A stretch of 64,000 nucleotides of DNA from Streptomyces sp. CB02414 (GTDB taxonomy: Bacteria > Actinomycetota > Actinomycetes > Streptomycetales > Streptomycetaceae), in the NCBI RefSeq assembly GCF_001905385.1, contig NZ_LIPF01000009.1, positions 310,001 through 374,000 of the forward strand, in the 5' to 3' direction. The position numbers were made by a program, and so were the translations under genes. Positions 8,158-16,695 of this stretch are shown here, piece after piece. Every line of letters starts with the position of its first letter. Positions within the stretch are counted from its first letter, which is position 1. Below the pieces are notes generated by a model, which searched no databases, had not been told where the DNA came from, and saw only the letters and a list, made by a program, of their open reading frames with translations.

Positions 8158-8532
8158 ATGACCACGCCTTCCTGCCCGTGCGGCCTGTCCGAGCCCTACG
8201 CGAAGTGCTGCGGCCGTCTCCACGCGGGGACGGCGTCCGCGCCGACCGCCGAGGCCCTGATGCGCTCCCGCTACAGCGCCTTCGTGAAGGGCGACGCGGG
8301 CTACCTCCTGCGAACCTGGCACCCGACGACCCGGCCGGCCCGCCTGGACCTGGACCCGGGAATGCGCTGGACGGGGCTGGAGATCCTGGACACGACCGAC
8401 GGCTCCGCCTTCCACGCCACCGGGACGGTCACCTTCCGCGCCTCCTACCGCGGCGGCTCGCTGCACGAGCGGAGCCGGTTCGAGCGGGTCGACGGGGCGT
8501 GGGCGTACGTCGACGGGGAGTTCCTCGACTGA
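8158..8532 (+). CDS. YchJ/UPF0225-type SEC-C-like protein
   Basis: A 124-residue protein that begins MTTPSCPCGLSEPYAKCCG, a Cys-rich SEC-C-like zinc site. It continues with EALMRSRYSAFV and LLRTWHPTTRP, then an NTF2-like (SnoaL-type) half ending in an acidic strand. This layout matches the YchJ (UPF0225) family, whose function is unknown. Start at 8158 is supported by a -10-like CACAAT at 8145-8150, 7 nt upstream, giving a leaderless transcript. An ATG at 8149 is the alternative. It is convergent with gntR, stops 12 bp apart. Confidence 0.85.
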   Translation: MTTPSCPCGLSEPYAKCCGRLHAGTASAPTAEALMRSRYSAFVKGDAGYLLRTWHPTTRPARLDLDPGMRWTGLEILDTTDGSAFHATGTVTFRASYRGGSLHERSRFERVDGAWAYVDGEFLD

Positions 8533-8544
8533 CCGGCTCGCGGG

Positions 8545-9246
8545 TCAGGGCGCCAGGATGTCCAGCTCCTGCAGCGCCCCCACCGTGATCTCACGGGTCA
8601 GCCGCTCGGCGCGCTCGGCGTCACGGGCGCGGACCGCCTCGGCGACCTGGACGTGCAGGGTGACGGCGGCCGGGTCGGGGTCCTCGAACATCACGTCGTG
8701 GTGCGTGCGGCCGGCCAGCACCTCGGCGACGACACCGCCGAGGCGGGCGAACATCTCGTTGCCGGAAGCGGTCAGGATGACGCGGTGGAAGGCCACGTCG
8801 TGGAAGAGGTACTGCTCCAACCGGTGACCGCTCGAGTTCGCGACCATGCCCAGCGCGCACTCGGTCAGCTCGGCGCACTGCTCCGGCGTGGCGAGCCGCG
8901 CCGCGAGACCCGCGGCCACCGGCTCGACCGCCGACCGCAGCACGGTAAGGGAACGCAGCTGCCGAGGGCGCTCGGAGCCGGCCAGACGCCAGCGGATGAC
9001 CTGTGGGTCGTAGACGTTCCACTCGCACTCGGGCAGGACGGTCACGCCCACGCGGCGGCGCGACTCGACCAGGTGCATGGACTCCAGCACCCGCACGGCC
9101 TCTCGCATCACCGAGCGCGACACCTCGAAACGCTGTGCGAGTTCGTCGGTGCGCAGAACGCTGCCCGCAGGGTACTCGCCCGCTGTGATCGCGGGGCCAA
9201 GGGTGTCCAGTACGCGGCCGTGCAGCCCCCGGCCCGGTGTGCTCAT
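8545..9246 (-). CDS. gntR: FadR-subfamily GntR regulator of gluconate genes
   Basis: A 233-residue FadR-type GntR regulator. A winged helix lies at about residues 10-70 (LRTDELAQRFEVSRSVMREA, then VESRRRVGVTVL). An all-helical FCD ligand domain follows with metal-coordinating candidates in FHDVAFHR. It is divergent from gntK across a 137-bp gap that contains an 11-bp GT-N3-AC palindrome. FadR-type regulators of sugar acids repress and are released by the acid; here gluconate or 6-phosphogluconate is the likely signal. The assignment rests on synteny with gntK/gntP and the family. Confidence 0.88.
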   Translation of the reverse strand: MSTPGRGLHGRVLDTLGPAITAGEYPAGSVLRTDELAQRFEVSRSVMREAVRVLESMHLVESRRRVGVTVLPECEWNVYDPQVIRWRLAGSERPRQLRSLTVLRSAVEPVAAGLAARLATPEQCAELTECALGMVANSSGHRLEQYLFHDVAFHRVILTASGNEMFARLGGVVAEVLAGRTHHDVMFEDPDPAAVTLHVQVAEAVRARDAERAERLTREITVGALQELDILAP

Positions 9247-9280
9247 GCACTCAGAGTACGGGGCAGGTCACGGGAACAAA

Positions 9281-9291
9281 AAGTCAGACTT
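9281..9291. promoter_or_regulatory. Candidate GntR operator
   Basis: AAGTCAGACTT is a perfect 11-bp palindrome with the GT-N3-AC core of FadR-type GntR operators. It lies 35 bp upstream of gntR and 93 bp upstream of gntK in their shared divergent region. Confidence 0.7.
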
Positions 9292-9338
9292 ATATGTCAC
9301 AGCCTCTTGAATTCGTCGTACCTAATGGGTTTCAGTTA

Positions 9339-9359
9339 CGTCGACATCACGTGTCGACG
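9339..9359. promoter_or_regulatory. Dyad just upstream of gntK
   Basis: CGTCGACA (9339-9346) and TGTCGACG (9352-9359) form an 8-5-8 inverted repeat 24 bp ahead of the gntK ATG. It could be a second operator or an mRNA leader hairpin. Confidence 0.5.
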
Positions 9360-9383
9360 AAGACAGCAGACAGCGAGAGTGCG

Positions 9384-9911
9384 ATGCAGCAACTGCACAC
9401 CCCCCACGTAGTCGTGGTCATGGGCGTGGCGGGCACCGGGAAGACCACCATCGGTCCCCTGCTCGCGGCCCGGCTCGGCGTTCCCTACGCCGAGGGCGAC
9501 GACTTCCACCCGCCGGCCAACATCGCCAAGATGACGGCCGGCACCCCGCTCACCGACGAGGACCGGTGGCCATGGCTGGACGCCATCGGCGGCTGGGCGC
9601 ACGGGCGGGCGGGCCTCGGCGGGGTGGTGAGCAGTTCGGCGCTGAAGCGGTCGTACCGCGACCGGCTGCGTGCGGCCGCTCCCGGTGTCGTCTTCGTGCA
9701 CCTCACGGGCAGCCGCGAGCTGATCGAGGACCGGATGTCGCATCGGCAGGGGCACTTCATGCCGACGGCCCTGCTCGACTCCCAGTTCGCCACGCTCCAG
9801 CCCCTGGAGCCGGACGAGGCGGGAGTCGCCGTGGACGTCGCCGGCACCCCGGAGGAGATCGCCGAACGGGCGGCCGCCGCCCTGAAGGGCCTCCCCGAGC
9901 CGACCCGGTGA
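9384..9911 (+). CDS. gntK: Gluconokinase
   Basis: A 175-residue P-loop kinase (EC 2.7.1.12) that phosphorylates D-gluconate to 6-phosphogluconate for the pentose phosphate pathway. It shows Walker A GVAGTGKTT, the substrate-side EGDDFHPPANIAKM, and the lid SHRQGHFMPTALLDSQ. Length is normal. The ATG at 9384 starts at the conserved N-terminus; a longer frame upstream runs through the operator region and is not coding. The gene is followed about 100 bp later by gntP, likely one operon. Confidence 0.93.
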   Translation: MQQLHTPHVVVVMGVAGTGKTTIGPLLAARLGVPYAEGDDFHPPANIAKMTAGTPLTDEDRWPWLDAIGGWAHGRAGLGGVVSSSALKRSYRDRLRAAAPGVVFVHLTGSRELIEDRMSHRQGHFMPTALLDSQFATLQPLEPDEAGVAVDVAGTPEEIAERAAAALKGLPEPTR

Positions 9912-10010
9912 TCCGGTAGTCCGTAACCCCCGCCCCCGGGGTCGTGCCGCCACCCGCGGACACGGCCCCGGCACCTTCCCCCGAATCCCCATCACCGCAA
10001 GGGAACCACC

Positions 10011-11408
10011 GTGACCAGACTCAGCGTCGAGATGCTGGCAGCGGACACCGTCGAGCCCATCACCTCGGCCGGTCACGCCCAGCTGGGCATCGCCGTCCTC
10101 CTGGGCATCGCCGTCATCGTTCTGCTCATCACCAAGTTCAAGCTGCATGCCTTCCTGTCGCTGACCATCGGGTCACTGGCGCTCGGCGCGTTCGCCGGGG
10201 CGCCGCTGGACAAGGTCATCACCAGCTTCACCGCCGGGCTCGGCTCCACCGTCGCGGGCGTCGGCGTCCTGATCGCCCTCGGTGCGATCCTCGGCAAGAT
10301 GCTCGCCGACTCCGGCGGCGCCGACCAGATCGTGGACACCATCCTCGCCAAGGCGACCCCCCGGTCGATGCCGTGGACGATGGTGCTGATCGCCTCCGTG
10401 ATCGGTCTGCCGCTCTTCTTCGAGGTCGGCATCGTGCTGCTGATCCCGGTCGTCCTGATGGTCGCCAAGCGCGGCAACTACTCCCTGATGCGCATCGGCA
10501 TCCCGGCCCTCGCGGGTCTGTCCGTGATGCACGGTCTCGTCCCGCCGCACCCCGGTCCGCTGGTCGCGATCGACGCGCTCGGCGCCAACCTCGGTGTGAC
10601 GCTCGCGCTGGGCGTCCTGATCGCCATCCCGACGGTGATCATCGCCGGTCCGCTGTTCTCGAAGTACGCGGCCCGCTGGGTGGACGTCCCCGCTCCCGAC
10701 CGCATGATCCCGCAGCGCGCCTCCGAGGAGCTGGAGAAGCGTCCCGGTTTCGGCGCCACCCTGGCGACGATCCTGCTGCCGGTCGTGCTGATGCTGGCCA
10801 AGGCTCTCGTCGACATCGTCATCGACGACCCGGACAACGTGGTGCAGCGCACCTTCGACGTCATCGGCAACCCGCTGATCGCCCTGCTCGCCGCCGTGAT
10901 CGTCGGCATCTTCACGCTGCTGCGTCCGGCCGGCTTCGGCAAGGACCGCCTCTCCGGTCTGGTCGAGAAGGGCCTGGCGCCCATCGCGGGCATCCTGCTG
11001 ATCGTCGGCGCGGGCGGCGGCTTCAAGCAGACGCTGATCGACTCGGGCGTCGGCCAGATGATCCTGGAGATCTCCGAGGACTGGTCGATCCCGGCCCTGC
11101 TGCTGGCCTGGCTGATCGCGGTGGCGATCCGGCTGGCGACCGGTTCGGCGACCGTGGCGACCGTCTCGGCGGCCGGTCTGGTGGCGCCGCTGGCGGCCGA
11201 CATGTCGACGACCCACGCGGCCCTGCTGGTCCTGGCGATCGGCGCCGGTTCGCTCTTCTTCAGTCACGTCAACGACGCCGGCTTCTGGCTGGTGAAGGAG
11301 TACTTCGGCCTGAACGTCGGCCAGACCATCAAGACCTGGTCCGTCATGGAGACGATCATCTCGGTGGTCGCCGGCGCCCTGGTCCTGCTCCTCTCACTGG
11401 TCATTTAG
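10011..11408 (+). CDS. gntP: Gluconate:H+ symporter (GntP family)
   Basis: A 465-residue membrane protein with about 12-14 hydrophobic helices, GntP family. Visible family features are LKLHAFLSL-like start (KFKLHAFLSLTIGSL), the MHGLVPPHPGPL motif and FFSHVNDAGFWLVKEY. It imports gluconate with protons across the cytoplasmic membrane. Start is GTG at 10011 with AAGGGA upstream. It sits between gntK and the remnant of a dehydrogenase, completing a gluconate uptake and phosphorylation unit. Confidence 0.93.
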   Translation: MTRLSVEMLAADTVEPITSAGHAQLGIAVLLGIAVIVLLITKFKLHAFLSLTIGSLALGAFAGAPLDKVITSFTAGLGSTVAGVGVLIALGAILGKMLADSGGADQIVDTILAKATPRSMPWTMVLIASVIGLPLFFEVGIVLLIPVVLMVAKRGNYSLMRIGIPALAGLSVMHGLVPPHPGPLVAIDALGANLGVTLALGVLIAIPTVIIAGPLFSKYAARWVDVPAPDRMIPQRASEELEKRPGFGATLATILLPVVLMLAKALVDIVIDDPDNVVQRTFDVIGNPLIALLAAVIVGIFTLLRPAGFGKDRLSGLVEKGLAPIAGILLIVGAGGGFKQTLIDSGVGQMILEISEDWSIPALLLAWLIAVAIRLATGSATVATVSAAGLVAPLAADMSTTHAALLVLAIGAGSLFFSHVNDAGFWLVKEYFGLNVGQTIKTWSVMETIISVVAGALVLLLSLVI

Positions 11409-11418
11409 GGGTACGACG

Positions 11419-11627
11419 ATGACGGCTCACCCTCTCCTCGACATCGGCGGGCGCACCGCCCTGGTGACCGGTTCCAGCCGGGGCATCGGGCTGGTTCGCG
11501 GACGTCGAGGAGCGGGTGGGCCCGCTGGACATCCTGGTGAACGACGCGGGCATGCGGCTGCGGGCGCCCCTGCTGGAGTTCGCCGACGCCGACTGGCATC
11601 GCATCCTGGACACCGACTCGTTGGGGC
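11419..11627 (+). pseudogene. Remnant of SDR, probably gluconate 5-dehydrogenase
   Basis: Starts as a normal SDR 10 bp after gntP: ATG, then RTALVTGSSRGIGL (cofactor motif). It then jumps, in another frame, to WFADVEERVGPLDILVNDAG and DADWHRILDTDS, after which similarity stops. About 50 residues between the glycine motif and NAG are missing, the frame shifts at the join near 11490, and the catalytic Tyr-Lys half is gone. Position within the gluconate operon suggests gluconate 5-dehydrogenase. The fragment ends just before the converging permease gene. Confidence 0.85.
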
Positions 11628-11651
11628 ATCCCCGCAAGAACGAGGTGAGGC

Positions 11652-13199
11652 TCAGGAGGAAGCCGCCTTGTCCAGTTGGAACGCCTCGTTGCCCTGGCCG
11701 ATGCGGGCGTGCCGCTCGGGTGCCCGCGCGCGCAGCACCAGGCCCTGCACCAGCCCGCCGGCCGCGGCGAGGGCGATGATGCCGGGCAGTACCCAGCTCA
11801 GCGCGGAGCCGGGGCCGGCGCCGACGAGGACGTCGAAGTCCTTGACCGTGTAGCCGGCGATGACCAGCAGGGCGACGCCCGCGACGGTGGACGTCGCGAT
11901 CCGCACACCCTGGGTGCCGGCGGCGCCGCGCCGGACGAAGAAGGCGACGACGGAGAACGAGGCGGCGGCCATGAGCACGATCACGCCGAGTGCCCCGATG
12001 TTGCCGCCCCAGGTGAACAGGTGCAGCACGGGCTGGGTCGGGTCGCCGTTCGGCTTGTCGTCGGCGACGGCGAAGCCGATGACGACGACGGCGGACACGG
12101 CGGTCTGGAGCAACGACCCGGTGCCGGGGGCGCCGCTGGAGCCGCTGGTCCGTCCGAAGGCGGCGGGCAGCAGCCCTTCGCGCCCCATGGCGAAGGCGTA
12201 CCGGGCGACGACGTTGTGGAAGCTGAGCAGCGCGGCGAACATGCCGGTCACGAACAGCACGTGCAGTACGTCGGTGAAGGCACCGCCGAGCCGCGACTCG
12301 GTGAGGAAGAACAGCAGCCCGGCGCTCTGCTCCTGGGCGGTCCCGACGATGTCGTCCGGACCGGTGGCGACGGTCAGGGCCCAGCTGCTGAGCGCGAAGA
12401 AGACCGCGACCCCACCCACCGCCAGGAACATGACACGCGGAACGAGCACGTGCGGCCGGCTGGTCTCCTCGGCGTACACGGGCGCCTGCTCGAAGCCGAG
12501 GAAGGCGGCGATGCAGAAGCACAGCGCGGTTCCCACGCCCGCCCCCGTCAGGGTGTCCGGGTCGAAGGCGTGCAGCGACAGCCCCTGCGCGCCGGGGTCG
12601 GCGACGGCGGCGATGTCGAAGACGACGACCAGTACGACCTCGATGAGCAGCAGCACACCCAGCACGCGCGCGTTGACGTCGATCTTCAGCCAGCCCAGCG
12701 TGCCCACCGCGAGCAGGGCCAGCAGCGCCGGTATCCACCAGGCGACGTCCAGGTCGGCGTAGGTGGCGAGGAGAGTGGAGACCTCGAAGCCGAAGATGCC
12801 GTAGATGCCGACCTGGAGGGCGTTGTAGGCGACCAGCGCGACCAGGGCGGCGCTCGCGCCCGCGGTGCCGCTCAGTCCGCGGGAGATGTACGCGTAGAAG
12901 GCGCCGGCGTTGTGCACGTGCCGGCTCATCTCGGCGTACCCGACGCTGAAGAGGACGAGCACCACGCCCAGCACGACGAAGAGCAGCGGCTGCCCCACGA
13001 TGCCCATCACCGCGAAGGTCGTGGGCATCACCCCGGCGACCACCATGAGCGGCGCCGTGGAGGCCAGCACGGAGAGCAGCAGTCCGCCCGTGCCCAGCCG
13101 GTCGGCGCGCAGCGCCCGCTCCTGCCCCTTGAAGGTGCTGATGGCGCCGCCGCCGCTCGTGCGCGAACTGCCCGTGGTCCTCGAACTGCCCGTGGTCAT
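11652..13199 (-). CDS. APC-superfamily amino acid permease
   Basis: A 515-residue cytoplasmic-membrane transporter with about 12 hydrophobic helices. The N-terminus has a twice-repeated TTGSSRT stretch before the first helix. The unwound TM1 region reads LLLSVLASTAPLMVVAGVMP and the TM6 region AFLGFEQAPVYAEE, as in the amino acid-polyamine-organocation superfamily. Start is taken at 13199 (MTTGSSRTT) with GAAGG upstream; an in-frame start at 13268 would add a charged, unconserved leader. Substrate unknown. Confidence 0.88.
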   Translation of the reverse strand: MTTGSSRTTGSSRTSGGGAISTFKGQERALRADRLGTGGLLLSVLASTAPLMVVAGVMPTTFAVMGIVGQPLLFVVLGVVLVLFSVGYAEMSRHVHNAGAFYAYISRGLSGTAGASAALVALVAYNALQVGIYGIFGFEVSTLLATYADLDVAWWIPALLALLAVGTLGWLKIDVNARVLGVLLLIEVVLVVVFDIAAVADPGAQGLSLHAFDPDTLTGAGVGTALCFCIAAFLGFEQAPVYAEETSRPHVLVPRVMFLAVGGVAVFFALSSWALTVATGPDDIVGTAQEQSAGLLFFLTESRLGGAFTDVLHVLFVTGMFAALLSFHNVVARYAFAMGREGLLPAAFGRTSGSSGAPGTGSLLQTAVSAVVVIGFAVADDKPNGDPTQPVLHLFTWGGNIGALGVIVLMAAASFSVVAFFVRRGAAGTQGVRIATSTVAGVALLVIAGYTVKDFDVLVGAGPGSALSWVLPGIIALAAAGGLVQGLVLRARAPERHARIGQGNEAFQLDKAASS

Positions 13200-13233
13200 C
13201 GGGGCCGACCTTCTCTCGTCTTCGTGGCGGATG

Positions 13234-14235
13234 TCAGACCGTGCCGAGCGCGTGCGCGCGGGCGGCACGGAAGGCGGAGTGCGGATCGCGGTCCGGGTAG
13301 GACCAGGGGGCGGGCGTGGCGTGCTCGCCGATGCGGTGGAACAGGGCGGCGGCCTCGGCTCCGCGGCCCTCGCAGGACTTGGCGTGGGCGAGGAAGTTGA
13401 GGTCGATCAGCCGCCGCGGGTGACCGTCCTGCTCCCATTCCAGCCACCAGTCGAAGGCGGCCTTCATCACCAGCCGGGCCCGGCGGCCGACCCAGTGCCC
13501 GGAGGCGTTCGGGTCGGCCGGCTCGTGCCCGGCCGCGGCGAGCACGCGGTAGCGCTCGGCGTGCGCGACCACCGGGAGGATGGCGAGCGGGGAGTCGGCG
13601 GGAGCCTGTTCCGCCGCCCAGGCGGCGAAGTCGTACACCTCGTGCAGCGGATCGGATCCGCGGCCACCGCCCCGCTCGGCGAGCCGGGCCACGACCAGAT
13701 GGTGGGCGTGGTGATGGTCTGCGTACCGCCCTCGCACCGCGTCGAACACCCGGACGACGTCGTCGTCGGCGCCCAGCGACCGCTCCAGCATGAGGAGCCC
13801 GAGCCAGGGCGTGGGGTCGTCCGGCAGCAGCCGCGCGGCGTCCTGGCAAACCTCCCGTCCCCGGGCCGGTTTCTCCTTGCCGCGCAGGACGCGGTGGACG
13901 AGGGCCAGGGCGAGCAGCACCGAGGCGTCGGCGGAGTCGGGCTCGGCGAGCAGCCACTCGCGGGACCAGGCGGCGCAGTAGGGCTCCTTGGCGAGGACCG
14001 TCACCCGGTGCCCCCGCCGGTCCCAGTCGTCACCCGTGTGGACCAGGAGGGACCGGGCGGACTGCCACCGGCCCTGCGCCAGGGCCGCGCGAGCGGCGAC
14101 GAGTTCGGCGTCGTCGAGGGCCTCGTCGAAGGCCTGGGCGGCGCGTCTGCGGCCGCGGCCGAGGGGAGGCGGAGGTGGGGACACCGCGGGTTCTTCCTCA
14201 CGCGACGCGCTGGGTCGTCGTAGCCGGTTTGCCAT
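13234..14235 (-). CDS. Hypothetical helical-repeat (TPR-like) protein
   Basis: A 333-residue soluble protein, MANRLRRPSASREEEPAV..., with an Arg/Pro-rich N-terminal tail and then repeated pairs of Ala-rich helices (for example ARAALAQGRWQSARSLL and HHHAHHLVVARLAERGGG). The pattern suggests a TPR-like scaffold; Trp/Leu-rich WAAEQAP and WSYPDRDPHSAFR segments recur in Streptomyces orthologues I remember as hypothetical. The start codon sits in the loop of a 10-bp inverted repeat (14223-14261). Function unknown. Confidence 0.75.
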   Translation of the reverse strand: MANRLRRPSASREEEPAVSPPPPPLGRGRRRAAQAFDEALDDAELVAARAALAQGRWQSARSLLVHTGDDWDRRGHRVTVLAKEPYCAAWSREWLLAEPDSADASVLLALALVHRVLRGKEKPARGREVCQDAARLLPDDPTPWLGLLMLERSLGADDDVVRVFDAVRGRYADHHHAHHLVVARLAERGGGRGSDPLHEVYDFAAWAAEQAPADSPLAILPVVAHAERYRVLAAAGHEPADPNASGHWVGRRARLVMKAAFDWWLEWEQDGHPRRLIDLNFLAHAKSCEGRGAEAAALFHRIGEHATPAPWSYPDRDPHSAFRAARAHALGTV

Positions 14236-14261
14236 GAACTGATCACGCACAGCAAACCGGC
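14223..14261 (-). promoter_or_regulatory. Inverted repeat enclosing a start codon
   Basis: GCCGGTTTGC (14223-14232) and GCAAACCGGC (14252-14261) pair perfectly over 10 bp. In the leftward mRNA the 19-nt loop contains the spacer and ends with the AUG of the helical-repeat gene, so the hairpin could control its translation. Confidence 0.6.
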
Positions 14262-14269
14262 CGCCAAGG

Positions 14270-14281
14270 CTTGACGTCAAG
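14270..14281. promoter_or_regulatory. 12-bp palindrome in divergent intergenic region
   Basis: CTTGACGTCAAG is a perfect palindrome between two divergent genes, 35 bp upstream of one start and 159 bp upstream of the other. It is a candidate dimer-binding site; no local regulator is obvious. Confidence 0.4.
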
Positions 14282-14439
14282 GCCGGATTCCGCGTTACAC
14301 GCGTCAACTCGCTTGTAGAAAACGCAACTTGATCAGCGCGCCCCCCGTATGCGTCACCCACCCGGCACGTCCCCGTCCCTGGCAATAGAGTCGGCCCCGA
14401 CGCACCCATGCCCCGACGACGACGATCGAGGTACGCAGC

Positions 14440-15333
14440 GTGTCGGTTCTGGTTCTCGCCCTCGCCGTGAGCGCCGCCTGCTGCCTGGGCTTCGGTTTCG
14501 TCCTCCAGCAGAACGCGGCCCAGCGCGCCCCGCTGGGCGACTTCCTCTCCCCCCGCCTCCTGCTGGACCTGGTGCGCGTTCCCCGCTGGCTGGCCGGCAT
14601 GGGCCTGATGGTGGCCGGCATGGCGCTGGGAGCGGTCGCGCTCGGCGGTGGCGAACTGACCCTCGTCGAACCCCTCCTGGCGACGAACCTGCTCTTCGCG
14701 CTCGCCCTCTCCCGCGCGCAGACCCGCCGGCCGCTGGGCCGTCAGGGCTGGGCCGGTCTCACCCTGCTGGCCGGCGGGGTCACGGCGTTCATCGTCGCGG
14801 GCCAGCCGCGGGGCGGCAGCGCGGTGACCTCGCCCCTGCGGCACTGGCTGCTCATCGGCGTCATGCTGGGCCTGGCGGTACTCCTGACGGCATGCGCCGG
14901 GCGCGCCCGCCTGACCTGGGGCCCGACCCTGCTCGCGCTGGCCGCCGGCCTCGTCTACGGGGTGCAGGACGCGCTGACCCGGGTCAGCGGCCGGCGCTTC
15001 ACCTCGGGCGGCCTGGCGGAACTGCTGACCGGCTGGCAGCCGTACGCGGTCGTGGTGCTCGGGATCACCGGCCTGATCCTGGTCCAGAGCGCCTTCGAGA
15101 CGGCACCGCTGCGCAGGTCGTTGCCGGCCCTGACGGCGTCCCAGCCGCTCGCGGGCATCGTCTGCGGCGTCGGCTTCCTCGGCGACCGGCTGCGCACCGA
15201 CACCGCGGCGCTGGCCTGGGAGGCGGGCGGCCTCACGGCGGTGGTGACGGGCATCGTCCTGCTCGGCCTCCACCCCGCGATGCCGCAGGGCACGGGCGAG
15301 AGCGGCCGTGAACGGGCCCTGGAACGGCACTGA
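14440..15333 (+). CDS. DMT/NIPA-like multi-helix membrane protein
   Basis: A 297-residue protein with about nine to ten hydrophobic helices, starting at GTG 14440 (GAGG upstream). LGFGFVLQQNAAQRAPLGD and GGGELTLVEPLLATNLLFAL resemble the EamA/DMT-like proteins common in Streptomyces (DMT family, NIPA-like). It probably exports or imports a small molecule or Mg2+; the substrate is unknown. A short gap of about 26 bp separates it from the Nudix gene. Confidence 0.82.
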   Translation: MSVLVLALAVSAACCLGFGFVLQQNAAQRAPLGDFLSPRLLLDLVRVPRWLAGMGLMVAGMALGAVALGGGELTLVEPLLATNLLFALALSRAQTRRPLGRQGWAGLTLLAGGVTAFIVAGQPRGGSAVTSPLRHWLLIGVMLGLAVLLTACAGRARLTWGPTLLALAAGLVYGVQDALTRVSGRRFTSGGLAELLTGWQPYAVVVLGITGLILVQSAFETAPLRRSLPALTASQPLAGIVCGVGFLGDRLRTDTAALAWEAGGLTAVVTGIVLLGLHPAMPQGTGESGRERALERH

Positions 15334-15359
15334 CCGTCCGTCCTGCTTGGATGGGCGCC

Positions 15360-15863
15360 ATGAGCTCTGCTGACGAGATCCTGGACGTCGTCGACGAGAA
15401 CGACCACGTCGTGGGACAGGCCCGCCGGGGCGACGCCTACGCACGGGGACTGCGCCACCGTTGCGCCTTCGTGCTGGCCCGCGACCCTGAGGGCCGCGTC
15501 TTCGTCCACCGCCGCACGGCGACGAAACTGGTCTTCCCCTCGCTGTACGACATGTTCGTCGGCGGGGTGGTCGGCGCCGGCGAGTCCTACGACGACGCGG
15601 CACTGCGGGAGGCGCAGGAGGAACTGGGGGTGCCCGGGCTGCCACGCCCGTCGTTCCTCTTCAAGTTCCTGTACGACGACGGCGCCGGGCGGACCTGGTG
15701 GTCGGCGGTGTACGAGGTGCGCTGCGAAGGGCCGGTCGCTCCGCAGGTGGAGGAGGTGGCGTGGCACGGGTTCCTCACGGAGGCGGAGGTGGAGGAACGG
15801 CTCGGGGAGTGGGAGTGGGTGCCGGACGGGTTGGCGGCGTATTCGCGGCTGCGGGCGGGGTGA
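15360..15863 (+). CDS. Nudix hydrolase
   Basis: A 167-residue YfcD-like Nudix hydrolase. The Nudix box GGVVGAGESYDDAALREAQE followed by ELG (GX5EX7REUXEEXGU) is intact, so it should hydrolyse a nucleoside diphosphate linked to another group in a Mg2+-dependent way. The N-terminus DEILDVVDENDHVVGQARR and LRHRCAFVLARD are typical of the isopentenyl-diphosphate isomerase-like Nudix subgroup. Start 15360 is supported by a -10-like TTGGAT 7 nt upstream; 15351 is the alternative. Confidence 0.9.
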   Translation: MSSADEILDVVDENDHVVGQARRGDAYARGLRHRCAFVLARDPEGRVFVHRRTATKLVFPSLYDMFVGGVVGAGESYDDAALREAQEELGVPGLPRPSFLFKFLYDDGAGRTWWSAVYEVRCEGPVAPQVEEVAWHGFLTEAEVEERLGEWEWVPDGLAAYSRLRAG

Positions 15864-15988
15864 GCGGGTGAGGGAACGCGGCCCGGCGTGGGTGTGGGCG
15901 TCGGGGGTGGGTGCGCGGCCCCGACCACAGACGACCGAACCCGCTACCGCACCACCGCCGGAGGCAACCCTCCCGATAGGGTCCCCGC

Positions 15989-16381
15989 GTGATCGATTTC
16001 GTGCGGAACATCCGGCTCTGGTTCGCGCCCGAGGAGGTCCGGCAGGACGGCGGCACCCCCGACTACCGGTTCTCGCTCGCCAACGAACGCACCTTCCTGG
16101 CCTGGTTGCGCACCGCCCTCGCCCTCATCGGCGGCGGGTTCGCCGTCGACCAGTTCCTGCCCGACCTGCGCTGGGGCTGGCGCGTGGGTCTCGCCCTCGC
16201 CCTGCTCGCCGCCGGCGTCCTGTGCTCGCTGCGCGCCGTGAACCACTGGGTGCGCTGCGAACGCGCCATGCGCCGCGGCGAGGACCTCCCCGTCTCCCGC
16301 TTCCCGGCCCTCCTCAGCCTGGCCGTCGCCGTCGTCGCGGTCGCGATGGTCGTCGTGGTCCTCTTCGGCTGGGAAGGCTGA
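15989..16381 (+). CDS. DUF202 membrane protein (YidH type)
   Basis: A 130-residue protein with three predicted membrane helices, preceded by a charged segment with the DUF202 signature RFSLANERTFLAWLRTALAL. Start is GTG at 15989. DUF202 proteins are small inner-membrane proteins of unknown function, often encoded in pairs as here: the second DUF202 gene follows after 2 bp. Confidence 0.85.
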   Translation: MIDFVRNIRLWFAPEEVRQDGGTPDYRFSLANERTFLAWLRTALALIGGGFAVDQFLPDLRWGWRVGLALALLAAGVLCSLRAVNHWVRCERAMRRGEDLPVSRFPALLSLAVAVVAVAMVVVVLFGWEG

Positions 16382-16383
16382 CC

Positions 16384-16695
16384 GTGAGCGTCGACCGCGA
16401 CCCCGGTCTCCAGCCCGAACGCACCCGCCTCGCCTGGCGCCGCACCACCCTCTCCGGCACCGTCGTCGCCGTACTCGCCGCGAAGACCGCGCTGCACGGC
16501 GGCGTGACCCCCGCCTCGGTCGTCGCCATCGCCCTGTGCGCCGCCCTCTGGCTGGCCTTCCTCCGTATCGCCCACGCCCGCATCCGCACCCTCTCCGCAT
16601 CGCCCAGGCCCCGCCCCCTGCCCCCGCCGCACGCCACGGCGGCAGCCCTGTGCACAGTGGCGCTCGCACTGTGCGGCGCGCTTCTCGTCCTCTAG
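16384..16695 (+). CDS. Second DUF202 membrane protein
   Basis: A 103-residue companion of the preceding gene, GTG start 2 bp after its stop. It retains the family core LQPERTRLAWRRTTLSG and has three predicted membrane helices, so the pair probably forms a hetero-oligomer in the membrane. Its stop codon lies inside the first unit of a CTAG-containing tandem repeat. Function unknown. Confidence 0.82.
   Translation: MSVDRDPGLQPERTRLAWRRTTLSGTVVAVLAAKTALHGGVTPASVVAIALCAALWLAFLRIAHARIRTLSASPRPRPLPPPHATAAALCTVALALCGALLVL

Noticed and set aside
15211-15340. Extension of the minus-strand frame at 13234-15645 as one 803-codon gene
   Set aside because: Codons beyond the ATG at 14235 lie opposite the DMT gene and have shadow composition; the N-terminal MANRL start is natural.
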